Assembly: GCA_016169955.1 (NCBI GenBank)
Contig: JABJUM010000059.1
Span: forward strand, 372,001-436,000
Direction of reading: 5' to 3'
From: Phytophthora vignae f. sp. vignae
Taxonomy: Eukaryota > Oomycota > Peronosporomycetes > Peronosporales > Peronosporaceae
DNA: 64,000 bases
Both the position numbers and the translations under genes were made by a program. Numbering within the stretch: the first letter of the stretch is position 1; each line of letters begins with the position of its first letter. Below are positions 29,519 to 40,325 of this stretch, one piece after another. The notes under the pieces are model-generated. The model was not told the DNA's origin, did no database searches, and saw only the letters and a list, made by a program, of their open reading frames with translations.

Positions 29519-31559
29519 GTTCTTCGTACCTTTGGGAACGCATTTGTAGGACCGTATTTCCAGTAAGAGAGGTTTTGCGAGTCGGGCGCTTCTACAAAAT
29601 ACTGTAAAACCTGTGATTGTGCCCCCTCCCTTCAATAGTACCCCACCCCCAATAAATTTAGAATCGGAGTGAGGACTTACGATAGTGCCCCACCCTTTAT
29701 TAGTTCCCCACCCCCTAAACTTTATCCGAAAATTTGAGCTTTTAGGAACAATTTCAGATCAAATCCATAATTTAAAATAATTAACACTTGGCTGTCGTCG
29801 AATAATCAAATATATTGTGAAAAATATCCACTAAAGCTGAGTGTTGTTTGTACTAAGTATTAATAGTTGGACATCCCTAGTGCCCCATTACCTTTATTAG
29901 TGCCCCCCTTTAATAGTGCCCCATGTTAGGAGGGGGGTACTAATGGAGTACCCCATGGGGCACAATCACAGGTTTTACAGTAACTCGTTTGTGAGTGTAT
30001 CCAACTCAGAGTAAAGCCCAATTTGGATCGGTGCGAACATCTTGAATGGGTTCCAAATCAGCGTAGATTCCAAATTTGGATCTGAGTGAACATCTTGAGT
30101 GCGTTCCAAATCAGAGCAGATTCTAAAATTTGAGCATTCGACGTTGAAGATGTAAACTGCCTGGTTTATCCTTACCTTTTTTATCCTAGATCAATACGCC
30201 GCAAAACTATTTCCAGCCGACCTCACCAGATCCGAACGAGTCACCGGCTTGCGCTGAACGCGCCGGCCACGCACCAGTGATCGCCCATGGCGACCCGCAG
30301 GCCCCTCGCAAGTACATGCACACCCACTGATTTTTTCTCGCCCTCCATCGGCGCCGTTTTACCTGCGACCGGCAAATCCAAAACGCTTCTTCTGCACTTT
30401 CACCACTCATCATCTGCGATGAGTGCTGCCGCTGACGCTGACCACCGCCGAGCCCCGCCGCCGCATGAACAACTGCTGGTTAATCGGGCCTTGACTCACA
30501 ATCTCGAGCAGCATCAGTAGCTGACGATATATAATAGCTGACGATACAGCGCCCGCAACAGCTGGCTGGTTGTTCACCACATTTTGCCCCTGTGACTACA
30601 GTAATAAAGTGTACGCGGCTCGCTCACTCCAAGCAGACCCCCGCCCCAAGGCCGCATGCGATGAGCTCGGAGGCGGCGGCGGTATGAGATCACTCCATCG
30701 GGGACCACTCGGAGACCACTCCATCACGCTTAGTACCTATATACGTACTCTGACTGGGCAACGAACGCGACTGCGTCTGTCGCCTCTGTGTGGACTGGGC
30801 GGCCGTTGCTGTTACGGCGGTTTCTGGTGCACGCTACTGCTGCAGTGCTGGCTAATTTGGGAGGGCTGGCTCCGCTAAGTTTGCTTGCGCAGGTGAGTAC
30901 CTGCCGTGCTCGCTCCATGACATCGAGCCAGCAAGCGCAGTACGTTTGTATGGCTCGCGACGTCGAGCTGTTCTCACCCCCTGTGCAGCAGAGAGCGAGG
31001 GAACCGCCGCGCCGTTCCAACCAGAGTTAAGCCTGCTGCTAACCCGCGCGGAACCTTCACCGCCCTGGACCCGGTCGCGCCTACAAACCCGCCTCCACTC
31101 CACAACACGCTGCCGTTCGCGTTTGGTCGCAGTGCTGCTTTCTTATCTCGACCAAGACAACGGCAACGGGCGTTTCCTCCGGTCGCAAGCGACTCACTCT
31201 GGAAATAGAAATCCAAATCACCCGCCCCATCTCCGCAAAAAGAAGGCCGCCGAAGCTTGCAGCTAACGAAACTCCAGACCTAAATCCTAAATCCTAAACT
31301 TAGGCTTAAACTTTGGCCTTCGAAAAGACCCATTCTGCAACCAGCCGCGGCCACCGCAGATCTCGCCTCGATGGCGACGCCCTCGCTGCGCCGCGACCAG
31401 CCCGTGCTGCGCCTGCCGCCGCCGCCTCCCACTGCCATGGGCTTCGGTGCCTCGCCCTCGCCCTCACCGCGCGACCTGCAGCCCATGCGCCAGCACTGGC
31501 GAGTCGCCGCTGCGGCGCCCGACCGCTTCGCACTAATGGGACAGCAGGCTTCCAGATTT
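29519..31559 (-). repeat. Large inverted duplication, right arm (2.04 kb)
   Basis: The mirror of 26574-28614. It ends at 31559 inside codon 63 of the gene starting at 31371, so this arm carries the intact promoter region and start of that gene and is probably the source copy. Confidence 0.95.
29602..29980. mobile_element. TIR MITE with TA target duplication (right-arm copy)
   Basis: The same element as 28153-28530 in reverse orientation, with TA at 29600-29601 and 29981-29982. Its presence at the same place in both arms shows it inserted before the inverted duplication arose. Confidence 0.75.
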
Positions 31560-33359
31560 AGAAGCGTTCCAGATGCCGACGAGTACCTGCCTCCTGCCCC
31601 AGTGCTGCCGAGGATCGCGTCACTGCTGAGCAGCAGCGCCATCAGTCGAGAGCCCAGGAGGCCACAGGAGAGCGAAGTCGTGCTCTCGCGCAAGAGGAAA
31701 CTACCCGACGAGCGGCTACAAGGGCGAGGAGTGCCACTGCAGTCGCCACGAACTGCAGCTGCAGCTGCAGCTACGAGTGCAGGCCTGCAGCTGTACGTCA
31801 CGCCACAAACAAGAAACAATGCGCCTCCCAGGACGGCGAGCTTCAGCCAACAGCAGCAGCAGCAGCAGCCGCCACAGGGCGAGAGGATCCGCCGCCTTGC
31901 GTCTTCGTCTCCTCCCCCGTCCGACTGGGAAAGTCGCTATGCTAACGTGTCCAGCAGAATTCCGGCCGTAGCCAGCGCCATGCGTCAGGCTGTGTACAGG
32001 GAGTTTGGGCCCAGAGCAGTCGCCGCCTCGTTGGCTGCGAGACAACAGCAAGAAGACGCCGAGAAGGAAGAAGCGGCGGCTGTGCTCGTGTCCTCGTCCT
32101 CCTCGTCCTCCCCACAGTCTCGGGGTCGCGTGCGCCCCATGCCGACGTCGACGGAGATTTCCACTGGCCGCTACATGGCCCGCGATCCCCCCAGGGGGCG
32201 GACCCCCACCCAGAGAGACCCCGCAGAGCGTCGCCGCCTGTACTATCACCACAGCATCGACCCGCACAAGATCCACGAGATCCACGTCCCGGCCGAGATC
32301 CCAGTGGTGACGACGCACTACCATGACGATCTGCCCAACCGCAGGAGGCACAGGATGACTAGCAGGTACCACCAGCTCCACCACCGCGAGGTGTCTCCGC
32401 CTCGCGCTCGCCCGCTCTATCACTACGACCGCGCTGAGGCCGAGGAGATGATGACGAACGTGATGGCTCAGAAGCGGCGTCGTGTGTCGCCCTCTGCTGC
32501 CACTCCCAGTCCCTCAGCTCAGCCCCGCCAGCCGCTGTACGAGTCACAGTACGGACTCACCGTCCTTGAGACGTCGAAGCCCCTCATGCGCCCTCGCTAC
32601 GTCGCTACCAGGGACAACTCTGCACTGGAGAGCGCGTCTCGACGCCGCTACGTCCGCGGCAGTGGCTCTATCGACTTGGATCAGGTGGACTCGCCTCTCT
32701 CTGCTGGCGCAAGGATCAGCTACAACAGCAGCAGCAGTGAGGGCCTCGTGAGGACAAGCGTCGCCGAATCAAGCCCAGCCCCAGCCCCACGAGGCCTCGC
32801 TAACGTGGACAAGGCCGCCACCGGCGTGGAGCACACGCCCCTCACGACGCTCGTGCTCAAGTCCAAGGAGTTCCTCAAGTCTAAGAGCCTCGTGCGCAAC
32901 CGCCACGACGAAATCGACTGGGTTGCGACGTTCCTCAAGGTTGGCTTCGACTCGTCCAGCATCTACGCGCTCATGTGTCCGCTGCGCAAAGGTCGCTGGA
33001 AGTCGGAGGAGGAAAAGTACACGATGGGTCTGCTGCGGCTCATCGAGAACGGCACGATCCTGCTGCGCCACGGCCAGAGCATCCGCGGCTACATCGGCGA
33101 GAAGCTGCACAGCGACGACATGCGCGTGCTCAAGAAGCTGAGCAACTGCAAGATGTTCCACTTCGCCAAGCTCATCAACCCGCGGCTCGCGGAGGAGGAG
33201 AAGCTCGACATCACGGTGGCCGGGGCTCGCGAAGGCATGCAGCGTCTGGACCAGCTCAAGGGCGAGTTCCTGCGCTCCGTGCAGCTGGAGGCGCTCGTGG
33301 CCGTGCGCAAATACCTCAGCGACAGCTCTCTGCGCGATCTACTCAACGTGCGCGCGTGA
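31371..33359 (+). CDS. Uncharacterised 662-residue protein with a conserved stramenopile-type C-terminal domain
   Basis: The protein starts at ATG 31371, 35-41 nt after a CCATTCT initiator-like site (31330-31336). Residues 1-470 are low-complexity: Arg/Ser/Pro-rich with poly-Gln, poly-Ser and His/Tyr patches, probably disordered and possibly nuclear (RKRKLP, QKRRRV). Residues about 480-650 form a compact domain: TTLVLKSKEFLKSKSL, then GRWKSEEEKYTMGLLRLIENGTIL, then a GYIGEKLHSDDMRVLKK segment. The spacing of W-x2-EEE-x-Y, a small G-rich turn and MR-x-LKK resembles an uncharacterised helical domain common in diatom and oomycete proteins; this is recalled, not searched. The function is unknown. 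The first 62 codons and the upstream region are duplicated in inverted orientation 2.9 kb upstream. Confidence 0.7.
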   Translation: MATPSLRRDQPVLRLPPPPPTAMGFGASPSPSPRDLQPMRQHWRVAAAAPDRFALMGQQASRFRSVPDADEYLPPAPVLPRIASLLSSSAISREPRRPQESEVVLSRKRKLPDERLQGRGVPLQSPRTAAAAAATSAGLQLYVTPQTRNNAPPRTASFSQQQQQQQPPQGERIRRLASSSPPPSDWESRYANVSSRIPAVASAMRQAVYREFGPRAVAASLAARQQQEDAEKEEAAAVLVSSSSSSSPQSRGRVRPMPTSTEISTGRYMARDPPRGRTPTQRDPAERRRLYYHHSIDPHKIHEIHVPAEIPVVTTHYHDDLPNRRRHRMTSRYHQLHHREVSPPRARPLYHYDRAEAEEMMTNVMAQKRRRVSPSAATPSPSAQPRQPLYESQYGLTVLETSKPLMRPRYVATRDNSALESASRRRYVRGSGSIDLDQVDSPLSAGARISYNSSSSEGLVRTSVAESSPAPAPRGLANVDKAATGVEHTPLTTLVLKSKEFLKSKSLVRNRHDEIDWVATFLKVGFDSSSIYALMCPLRKGRWKSEEEKYTMGLLRLIENGTILLRHGQSIRGYIGEKLHSDDMRVLKKLSNCKMFHFAKLINPRLAEEEKLDITVAGAREGMQRLDQLKGEFLRSVQLEALVAVRKYLSDSSLRDLLNVRA

Positions 33360-33657
33360 GGGGTGAGTCCATTGCCCCTGTTAGTTGCAAAAGCAATAGT
33401 GAATTGTATTCTAAAGCGTAATGAAATGTGCTGCGAGTCTTCCACCTGTTCCAACACTTTGTAAAACTGTTCACTGATGCTGCTAAGCACCAGTCTGCAG
33501 TCTGCGGAAGTGTCTGTCCATCGCGATGGACACTTCCTTGCATCCCTAACATCAGGTCAAGCCATACATAGCTCAAAGCAAACCGACACTTTTAGCTCTA
33601 TCTCTAGCTGAAGCGCGTGTTGCTCACTACATACACCCGCACAGTAGGCAAACCAAG
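33360..33657. other. Intergenic with an 18-bp perfect palindrome
   Basis: TGTCCATCGCGATGGACA at 33515-33532 is a perfect palindrome nested in a longer imperfect stem (GGAAG...CTTCC). GCTCACTAC at 33622-33630 is a near-match to the oomycete initiator, 28 nt before the next start codon. Confidence 0.5.
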
Positions 33658-36600
33658 ATGAAGCGCGCCGCCGCTGGGGGCCAAGCCGATGCCACTCCCA
33701 CGCACAAGTCCACCTTCACGCTCCAGATCGACGCCGCAGTGGAAAGTGGCGCCTTCGAGGCTCCAGGCTTTCGCTTCCGCTTCCTGGATGGGACCAGGAA
33801 GCAGACCTCCGCCATCGGCTCTGGCTCGGGGTGGACTCCCGTGCACGACAGCGATGCGTCCGAGACTTCACCAGCCTCACCGACGCGTTTCCGCTATGAG
33901 CAGAGCTTCCATGACGTCGCCATCTCCGAGGCTTTCGCGATGGCCCTCGACGACGACCCCGTCCTGTCCTTCTTCCTGTTCGACCACCCGGGACTGGCGG
34001 GAGGTGGAGCCACACCACGCGCACACGGCAAAGAGGCCAAACCTTCAACGGGGAAAGCCCCCGCAGCAGCAGCTACCGCAGCTCCAGCCGCTCCTCTAGC
34101 CGTCGAGTTCACGCCCAAAGCCTTCGCTGGGCTCTACGAGATGGACGTCAGCAGTTTACTGGCCGGGGCTCTCCACGTGAAGCAGGTGTGGGCTCTCTCA
34201 CCCGGCGCAGAGCAGACGACGGGCGCTGAAGACCTTGGCGGCAACATGTCCGGGTCGAAGCTTGCTCCGAACGAGATCCAGCCACCGGCCCAGAGCCTCT
34301 GCGTGATGCCATCAGCGTCTGGTCTAACGTATCTCTCCACCCAGGTCACTGTCGACCGCCCCGTGCTGGCTGGCGAGCTACTGAAGAGGCTCAACCCGCT
34401 CACGATCACCATCGGAACGGCTCGTCGACTGCCTGGAGCTGTGAGTCAGGGGATCGGAGCGGCGTCACCTCACTTGCCCCTCCAACGCTACTGCAAACCA
34501 GCGTTCGCACTCATCCACTTCTTCCCTGACCAGCTGCGGCCGTCGTCCAGTCTAGCGGCAAATACTCAGCAATCTCACGCAGTCCATCGCCTGCTGCTGA
34601 CTCCAGGGCAGCGTCAGGTAAATACCAAACCAAAACACCGACCACTTCATGAGAGACCATGGCAACTAACCATCCACGTCCTGCCATGTCCTTGATGAGC
34701 AGAGCGAGACGGTCCGGTGGAACGCGAGTGTTACGCTGCTTTGTGGACGCTTCGACTCCCTGGAGCTGGTTGACGCGATCCGATTCGGCGCGCTGACCGT
34801 GGAGATCCGGGATCGAGACTTGAGGCAGGAGAAGACGCTCGCTCGGTACCAGCTGAAGTGGGAGAGTCTGCACACGACGGGGGTCGATCCTGGCCTGGTA
34901 CAACAAGACGCACCGTCGTCCATCTTGTCATCTCGTAGCGACACAACCCAGCCGCTCACCCCCACTACCGCACCAGCTCCTGCAGCCAAGCCCATGGAGC
35001 TTGCAGTCGTCGACGATATCGCCCGTAGCGACTGGCGGCAGATGCTGGCGAACTCGGGTCGCCTCTTCCCGTTCGGCCTGGCAAGATTCCGACTCGTGGA
35101 GCTTCTCAACACTGCAAAGCAGAGCATGGGCGGCATGAGAGTCGACAGTGACAAACCGTACATGGGGCTCAAGCTCACGACAGACGTCATCGCCATGAAG
35201 CGGAGTGCGAGTCCTCTGGGCACAGCCACCATAAGTGAGGAGAGTGAGCTCCCAGCGACTGTCGACTTGTCCCCACTGGAGAAAGTAGTCCGCGAGCCAG
35301 GAGCGTATGTGACCACCGGCGCCTCACTCAGCATCCGACTCGTACTGCAATCTCCGATCGAAACGATCAGCTCAGCAACTCCAGAGGATTTAACCACACG
35401 CGTGGACAGAGAAAACCCGGCCTCTGTAGACGAACAACAGCCGCCCAGTTCACTTAAATTCTCCAGGATGGTCGTGATCATTCCGTACAAGGACAACGTG
35501 ACACTGGGGGAAATCACCAAAGCCATGACTACCGTCAACTTGAAGGCGCTGCCCGGGGTCCCGATTCGCTCGTACCAAATGACAGAAAGCGAGAAAATGG
35601 ACTGCGAGTCAGGGGCATTGGACGTCATCACGGGCACTCAGATCATCGACAGTCAGTTCCGCATGATCATCCTCGAAGGTCTGGCCGACCAAGGCATGAA
35701 GTTCTTGCACGAGCAGCTCCCGCGGAAGGGGCCGAACGACCCCCAAGGCTATCGGATGTTCAGCAACGACCAGCTCCGCTTCACGCGACGGCTGTACACT
35801 GTGTTTGAGATCGACGTGAAGCGCATCAAGCTCCGGTATCCGCTCCCGCTTCTCATGACAACGCCCGACATCTACATGCGAGCCAAAGTGTCCGAGAACT
35901 GCCACCAGGCGTTGGCTCGACTGGCGGATATGCGCAAAGTCCAGCGTCTGATTGAGGTGAAGCACCTGGATCTCTTCCCCACGGCGCAGATGCTGCTGGA
36001 AGTGGAGAGCAAGTACGGCGAAAGTATCACGCTGGAAGACATCCACGGCTCCAGCGGCACCAAATCCAGCGTGTCCTCCAGGTCCGAGGTCAACAACAAC
36101 GTCGGAGAGCAGCAGACGTCACACGGGAAGGCGAAAGACGGAGAGCACACGGTCGGCTCCACGAGACACCGCAGCAGTCGACTCAAAGCACCGACGGACT
36201 CAACGAACGCGAGCTTCGAGCAGTCGCGACGGAGTCGAGTAGAGAAGAACTTCCTCCTCGAGCGCAAGAGCCAAAGCGACCAGGTGAAGGCCGAGTACAC
36301 GGAGAAGAAGCAGATCGCTGAGATGTTGGAGGACAAGTCGCAACTGCCCATTTACCTGTACAGCGGCCAGAAACTTCGGGTGAAAGCTTTAGAACTCCTT
36401 GTGTGTGTGTGTGTGTGATACTCGTGACTCGTGCTTAACGCTTGCTTGGCTCTTGCTTGACATCGCAGACCCAGGACATCCTCCAGGAGAAGCAGCGCGA
36501 GAGATTGTCCAAGGACCGCCATGCCACCTACACTTACAGTCGCGAATTCCAGTCACTTGCACTCAGTATGGTCAACCCGGAGGCACTGCGGCAGACGGAA

Positions 36601-37398
36601 GAGCAGGAAGACCGCAAGAAATGGACCACCCAGCGTGGCTTCATCTATCCGGCGCCTCGCCAGCCAGCAGAGTACTACAAGCACGCCAACGCTCCGAGTG
36701 AAGCTCGATGCGAAGACCTCCGTCAGCCATTCGTCGACAACGTCAATCATCCCAAGCCTGTATCACGAGATTCCGGCGAGCCTGGAAGCACGAAGGGTCC
36801 CGAGTTCTCCACCCTCCCGTCCAAGGACATGATATTTGGAGGAACGAACGGGGACGGATCAGAGAACCCCGACTACTTCCGCAGTGTGCATCTGTGCGGT
36901 GAGGGGCTTCGTCTGGAGATGGAGGAGGCTCTCAAGAAGGAGCAGGACGAGTGGGAGCGACGTCTCGTGGTCGACAAGAAGCAGCTCAAGTTCCTCGCAC
37001 ACGGGAACATCTGCAGTTTGCCCCGAGAAAAGCCGTCTCAGCTCGACAAGATCTCCGATATCCTAAGGGGTCCCGCGCAGTCGAAGCCCATTCGTATCGT
37101 CAAGAATGCAGCGCTGCCGAGCGGAAAGCGGGTTCCACTGGAGAGGGCGCCCGTGACTATCCACAACCAGGAAGAATACGCGGGCTGCGTTGCTGCCACA
37201 TTTGCGAGCACATTGCGGCCGTCTGACAGCAACCAGTTTGTGGCGACAGACGCCACGTCGGGACAGCCCAAGGACTTCTTTTTCCCATCCACGACAAATA
37301 TTCTGACGCCGCCAGTGAAGAAATTCGTCACCCGGAAGGAAATCACTCCAGTGCGCGAGACGGAGAAGAGGGGACTCGTCTGGAGAAACGAGTACTAA
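33658..37398 (+). CDS. CFAP92-like (DUF4550) cilia/flagella-associated protein (three exons)
   Basis: The exons 33658-34617, 34703-36379 and 36469-37398 are joined by two GT-AG introns (85 and 89 nt; the first has a CTAAC branch site, the second a (TG)n tract). Phase is kept, giving 1,188 residues. Features: a DUF4550-like region near the N-terminus (YEQSFHDVAISEAF...); LLKRLNPLTITI and CKPAFALIHFF; a central region with MVVIIPYKDNVTLGEITKAM; Lys/Arg-rich helices in exon 2; and a C-terminal motif with FIYPAPRQPAEYYKHANAPSEARCEDLRQPF, similar to axonemal proteins. Assignment to CFAP92/KIAA1257 rests on remembered family features and fits an organism with flagellate zoospores. Its stop is only 28 bp from the stop of the convergent downstream gene. 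Confidence 0.5.
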
Positions 37399-37426
37399 CT
37401 AGCAGTGTAGCGAAAGAGAGCAGCGC

Positions 37427-39256
37427 CTAACTATCAATCTGACGCAATGCTTCCTCCAATAATGCGATTCGCTCGAGAAGCATCTGCACGATCTGATCCT
37501 CTTCTTCCCCCGGCACCTCGCTCTCCTCCACGTCTTCGTCGTCTAGATCGAGCTGTGACATGCTGTCCGATAGCTCCTTGACGGTATCTGAAGCCACTGG
37601 CACTTGAACTATTTCTTCTGCGCTTGCTGCTGCTGAAGGGTTCTGGATGCTGGCGATTGAATCAGCGACTTCACTGCTGTCGTCTAGGCAGTTTTCACTT
37701 GGCTGAGTCGGAGAGCTAGCCGCACTAAGTGGATTCTCACTTCGTTCCTGCATGCTTGTGTTGTCCTCCTCATGCTTGTCATCAGTTGCCACAATCTCTT
37801 GTTGTTCGCTTGAGGGATCGGAGAAAAAGTCGTGCTCCCAGGAATGCACCACCAAGCTCACGAGGCTGTCGAGCGTCTTAGCCGTCTCAGCTGGGATGCT
37901 TTTGTCTTGCCCGCGAGTGGATACACTTGAGTCGTGAGAGCACCCAGATAGGCTAGCATTCGATAAAGGAGGCTTTAGATCCAAAGCTGGCTCAGGACGT
38001 GCAGGACTTGCGGTCTGTAGCAGTGGAAGCTCGGCCAGTTGATCCCCTTTGGGTGGGGACTTTTGCTGTTCCTCTTTGGTCTCGACGGTGTCCAAGATGC
38101 CCGATTCATCTGAACGAGAAAGCATGGTCTGATCGTTTACTGGGCCCGTATCGCTGTCTTCTACGGATACAATGGTGTCATTACAGCGCTCCTCATCAGG
38201 CTGAGGCTCATGGGCCCCTGAAACGCGCGAGCCAACTGATGATCCGCTGGATCGCAGCGCTTTGTCCGTGAAATCCAACGAAGAAGTTCCAGTCTGGAAA
38301 CTCCTTGCGTCGTCGTCTCCTTCACGTGATCTGACGCTATCACAACAAAGCGACTTTTCTTCGCTTTGGGCCACCGGCGACTGCCACTCTTCTTCCACCC
38401 CTGGCTCTCGAGCCCCAGCACTACGGACCGGCGACGACGACGACTTCACCTCCTCGTCCTCATCGCTAAACTCACGCTGTCGCTCTGTCGACCCCCAGCT
38501 AGATGTGGGTCTAGCACCAAACCCCTCCAACGGCTCTCCTCTCCTGTATGAGCCAGGGGACAACGGAGGCTTCCTCCCCATTTGCCTCGTTGGCTCCTCT
38601 CTCTTATCGATCGACTGCCGAAAGTCGATCGGCTTCAAAGCAGAGGTAGAAGCAGCGCCCGACGCTGTCGTCGCTCCCCAGCCGAGGCGCCTGCGAACCC
38701 TCTCAATCACCTCCTCCGGGTCTTCCCGTTCCACCTCTTCCACCTCCTTCAAATTTATCGAGCCCCACTCAGCGGAGCCCCACGACTGCAGCAGAACTTC
38801 AGGCGGCTTTGCTATAGTCAGGACGTCACCTCCTTGACTGGAATCACTGCCCCAGACGCCCAATCGATGGCGCAACTTGCTCTCGACGCTGTCGTCATCA
38901 TCGTCCCCCCCCTCTTGAGGAATTTGAAATTCTCTCTGATTCGTCGTTTTCTCATTTATTTTCCCTCCTTCATTTGCTTCTTCTTCTTCTTCTTCTTCTT
39001 GTTCGTCGACTTCGTCCGGGAAGGAGAAGGAGAATATGTCGCCCGACGCCCATGTGGACGGACTGGGCGGCGGACTGCGCGCGTATCGAGGCGACTTGGT
39101 CCACCAGAAGTCGCCGCGTCGGGCCGCCACGCGCGCCTCTCGTGGCTGCGGCTTCTCGTAACGGAAGCGCGCAATGTACTTGCCGATGGTCGTCGCCCCC
39201 AGCGCCGGCGGCGGCGATAGTGGAGGCGGCGGGGGCGGCGCCGAGTCCTCGGCCAT
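37427..39256 (-). CDS. Acidic Ser/Pro-rich protein of unknown function
   Basis: A single-exon protein of 609 residues starting MAEDSAPPPPPPL. The only compact segment is near the N-terminus (about residues 24-55): TIGKYIARFRYEKPQPREAR...DFWWTKSP. A Y-I-x-R-F-R...R-E...D-F-W-W pattern occurs in some proline/serine-rich ciliary or centrosomal proteins, but I cannot name a family. It is followed by a Glu run encoded by TTC repeats (39 kb) and a long disordered Ser/Glu/Asp region with short coiled coil at the C-terminus (EDQIVQMLLERIALLEEALRQI). It is convergent with the CFAP92-like gene. Confidence 0.7.
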   Translation of the reverse strand: MAEDSAPPPPPPLSPPPALGATTIGKYIARFRYEKPQPREARVAARRGDFWWTKSPRYARSPPPSPSTWASGDIFSFSFPDEVDEQEEEEEEEANEGGKINEKTTNQREFQIPQEGGDDDDDSVESKLRHRLGVWGSDSSQGGDVLTIAKPPEVLLQSWGSAEWGSINLKEVEEVEREDPEEVIERVRRRLGWGATTASGAASTSALKPIDFRQSIDKREEPTRQMGRKPPLSPGSYRRGEPLEGFGARPTSSWGSTERQREFSDEDEEVKSSSSPVRSAGAREPGVEEEWQSPVAQSEEKSLCCDSVRSREGDDDARSFQTGTSSLDFTDKALRSSGSSVGSRVSGAHEPQPDEERCNDTIVSVEDSDTGPVNDQTMLSRSDESGILDTVETKEEQQKSPPKGDQLAELPLLQTASPARPEPALDLKPPLSNASLSGCSHDSSVSTRGQDKSIPAETAKTLDSLVSLVVHSWEHDFFSDPSSEQQEIVATDDKHEEDNTSMQERSENPLSAASSPTQPSENCLDDSSEVADSIASIQNPSAAASAEEIVQVPVASDTVKELSDSMSQLDLDDEDVEESEVPGEEEDQIVQMLLERIALLEEALRQIDS

Positions 39257-39429
39257 GCCCTTCCGCAGAATACAGCAAACTATGATTTGTCACTTCAACC
39301 AATCGGAGCGCTTCTCCGCTAGAGTTTATTCGAATACGGTATATGCGAATGTGCCCTACTTCATTGCTGTGATTGAAGGACTGCATTCTTCTATCTGTTA
39401 GGACGACACAACCGAGCCGCAACGATCTC

Positions 39430-40272
39430 TTAATGATAGCACTCACCCTTCACGATCGACTGAATCCAGTCAAGGCCGACTGGAAGACGCGAGTAGTAGC
39501 TAGGGTATCCGGCCTTCTTGCAGTCAGAGCCCCAGCTGACCGAGCCAACCAACACGTCGCCTTCAGGACGCTCCACGATGAGGGGACCGCCGTAGTCACC
39601 CGTACACGACGGATCGTTGCCCACCGGACGCGAACACATCATGGTTTCGTCCACGAACGTCTGCTTGGAGCATTCCTCGTTGCTAATGAGCTGCACGTCC
39701 GCACGCTGCAACTCATGGGCGTGTTGGTCCGGTCCTCCAGTGTTGTGCCAGCCCAGCTTGGTCACTGTCTCGCCGACCTTGATATCGGATCCGTCCGCCG
39801 CACCCAGCGCGATTGGCTTGAAGGAGCTGGGCTTCTGCAGCTCCAGGACCACGTAGTCGTACGAGTATTGAGAGCTCTCGGAGATGTTGGGGTGGCTGAG
39901 GATCCCCACGACCTTGATCTGCTCGCCGTCTTCCGTTCCGTTGTTGTAGTGCGAGCCGATCGACGCGTATCGAATGTCACCGCCAACGCAGGCGCCACCC
40001 GTGAGGAGGTGCTTGGGCGTGATAAGGGTCGCAGCGCAGAAGTTGTTGTGGGACGCGTTCACTCGGAGACTGGCGACGTACGTCTTGGTGCCCTTCGGGA
40101 CTGTGCTGTTGGCGGGCTGCAATGACGTTCCGATGGCGCTGCTGGAGGTGTTGCTCGGGACGAGGTCGCTTACGGAGACGTTGGTGTAGCTGGACCCATC
40201 CTGGGCATCAGGTGAGCCGAAGGCCAGCGCGACCGAGGCGACGGCGAAGACAGCGGCAGGCACGAGCTTCAT
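39430..40272 (-). CDS. Glucanase inhibitor protein-like, catalytically dead trypsin homologue
   Basis: A secreted 280-residue chymotrypsin-fold (S1) protein; signal peptide MKLVPAAVFAVASVALAF. The triad is broken: the His position of the TAAHC motif is Ala94 (LLTGGAC) and the Ser position of GDSGGP is Tyr227 (GDYGGP), while Asp139 (DYVVLEL) remains. Phytophthora glucanase inhibitor proteins are exactly such inactive S1 proteins, which bind and block plant endo-beta-1,3-glucanases in the apoplast. That role is inferred from this match. A preceding linker (residues 20-60) is Ser/Thr/Asn-rich. It is divergent from the active paralogue at 41464. Confidence 0.8.
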   Translation of the reverse strand: MKLVPAAVFAVASVALAFGSPDAQDGSSYTNVSVSDLVPSNTSSSAIGTSLQPANSTVPKGTKTYVASLRVNASHNNFCAATLITPKHLLTGGACVGGDIRYASIGSHYNNGTEDGEQIKVVGILSHPNISESSQYSYDYVVLELQKPSSFKPIALGAADGSDIKVGETVTKLGWHNTGGPDQHAHELQRADVQLISNEECSKQTFVDETMMCSRPVGNDPSCTGDYGGPLIVERPEGDVLVGSVSWGSDCKKAGYPSYYSRLPVGLDWIQSIVKGECYH

Positions 40273-40309
40273 AATGTTCGGCGAGATGTGCGGAATTCGT
40301 CGAAGGGCA

Positions 40310-40325
40310 GGAAAAGCTCGAATGG
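40310..40325 (-). promoter_or_regulatory. Core promoter of the GIP-like gene
   Basis: On the minus strand, CCATTCG (one mismatch to YCAYTYY) is followed by CTTTTCC (an exact MWTTTNC), about 50 nt before the ATG. Confidence 0.45.

Noticed and set aside
34441..34502. An intron with GTGAGT donor in the CFAP92-like gene
   Set aside because: Removing it would delete the conserved CKPAFALIHFF segment start; the frame reads through without a stop.
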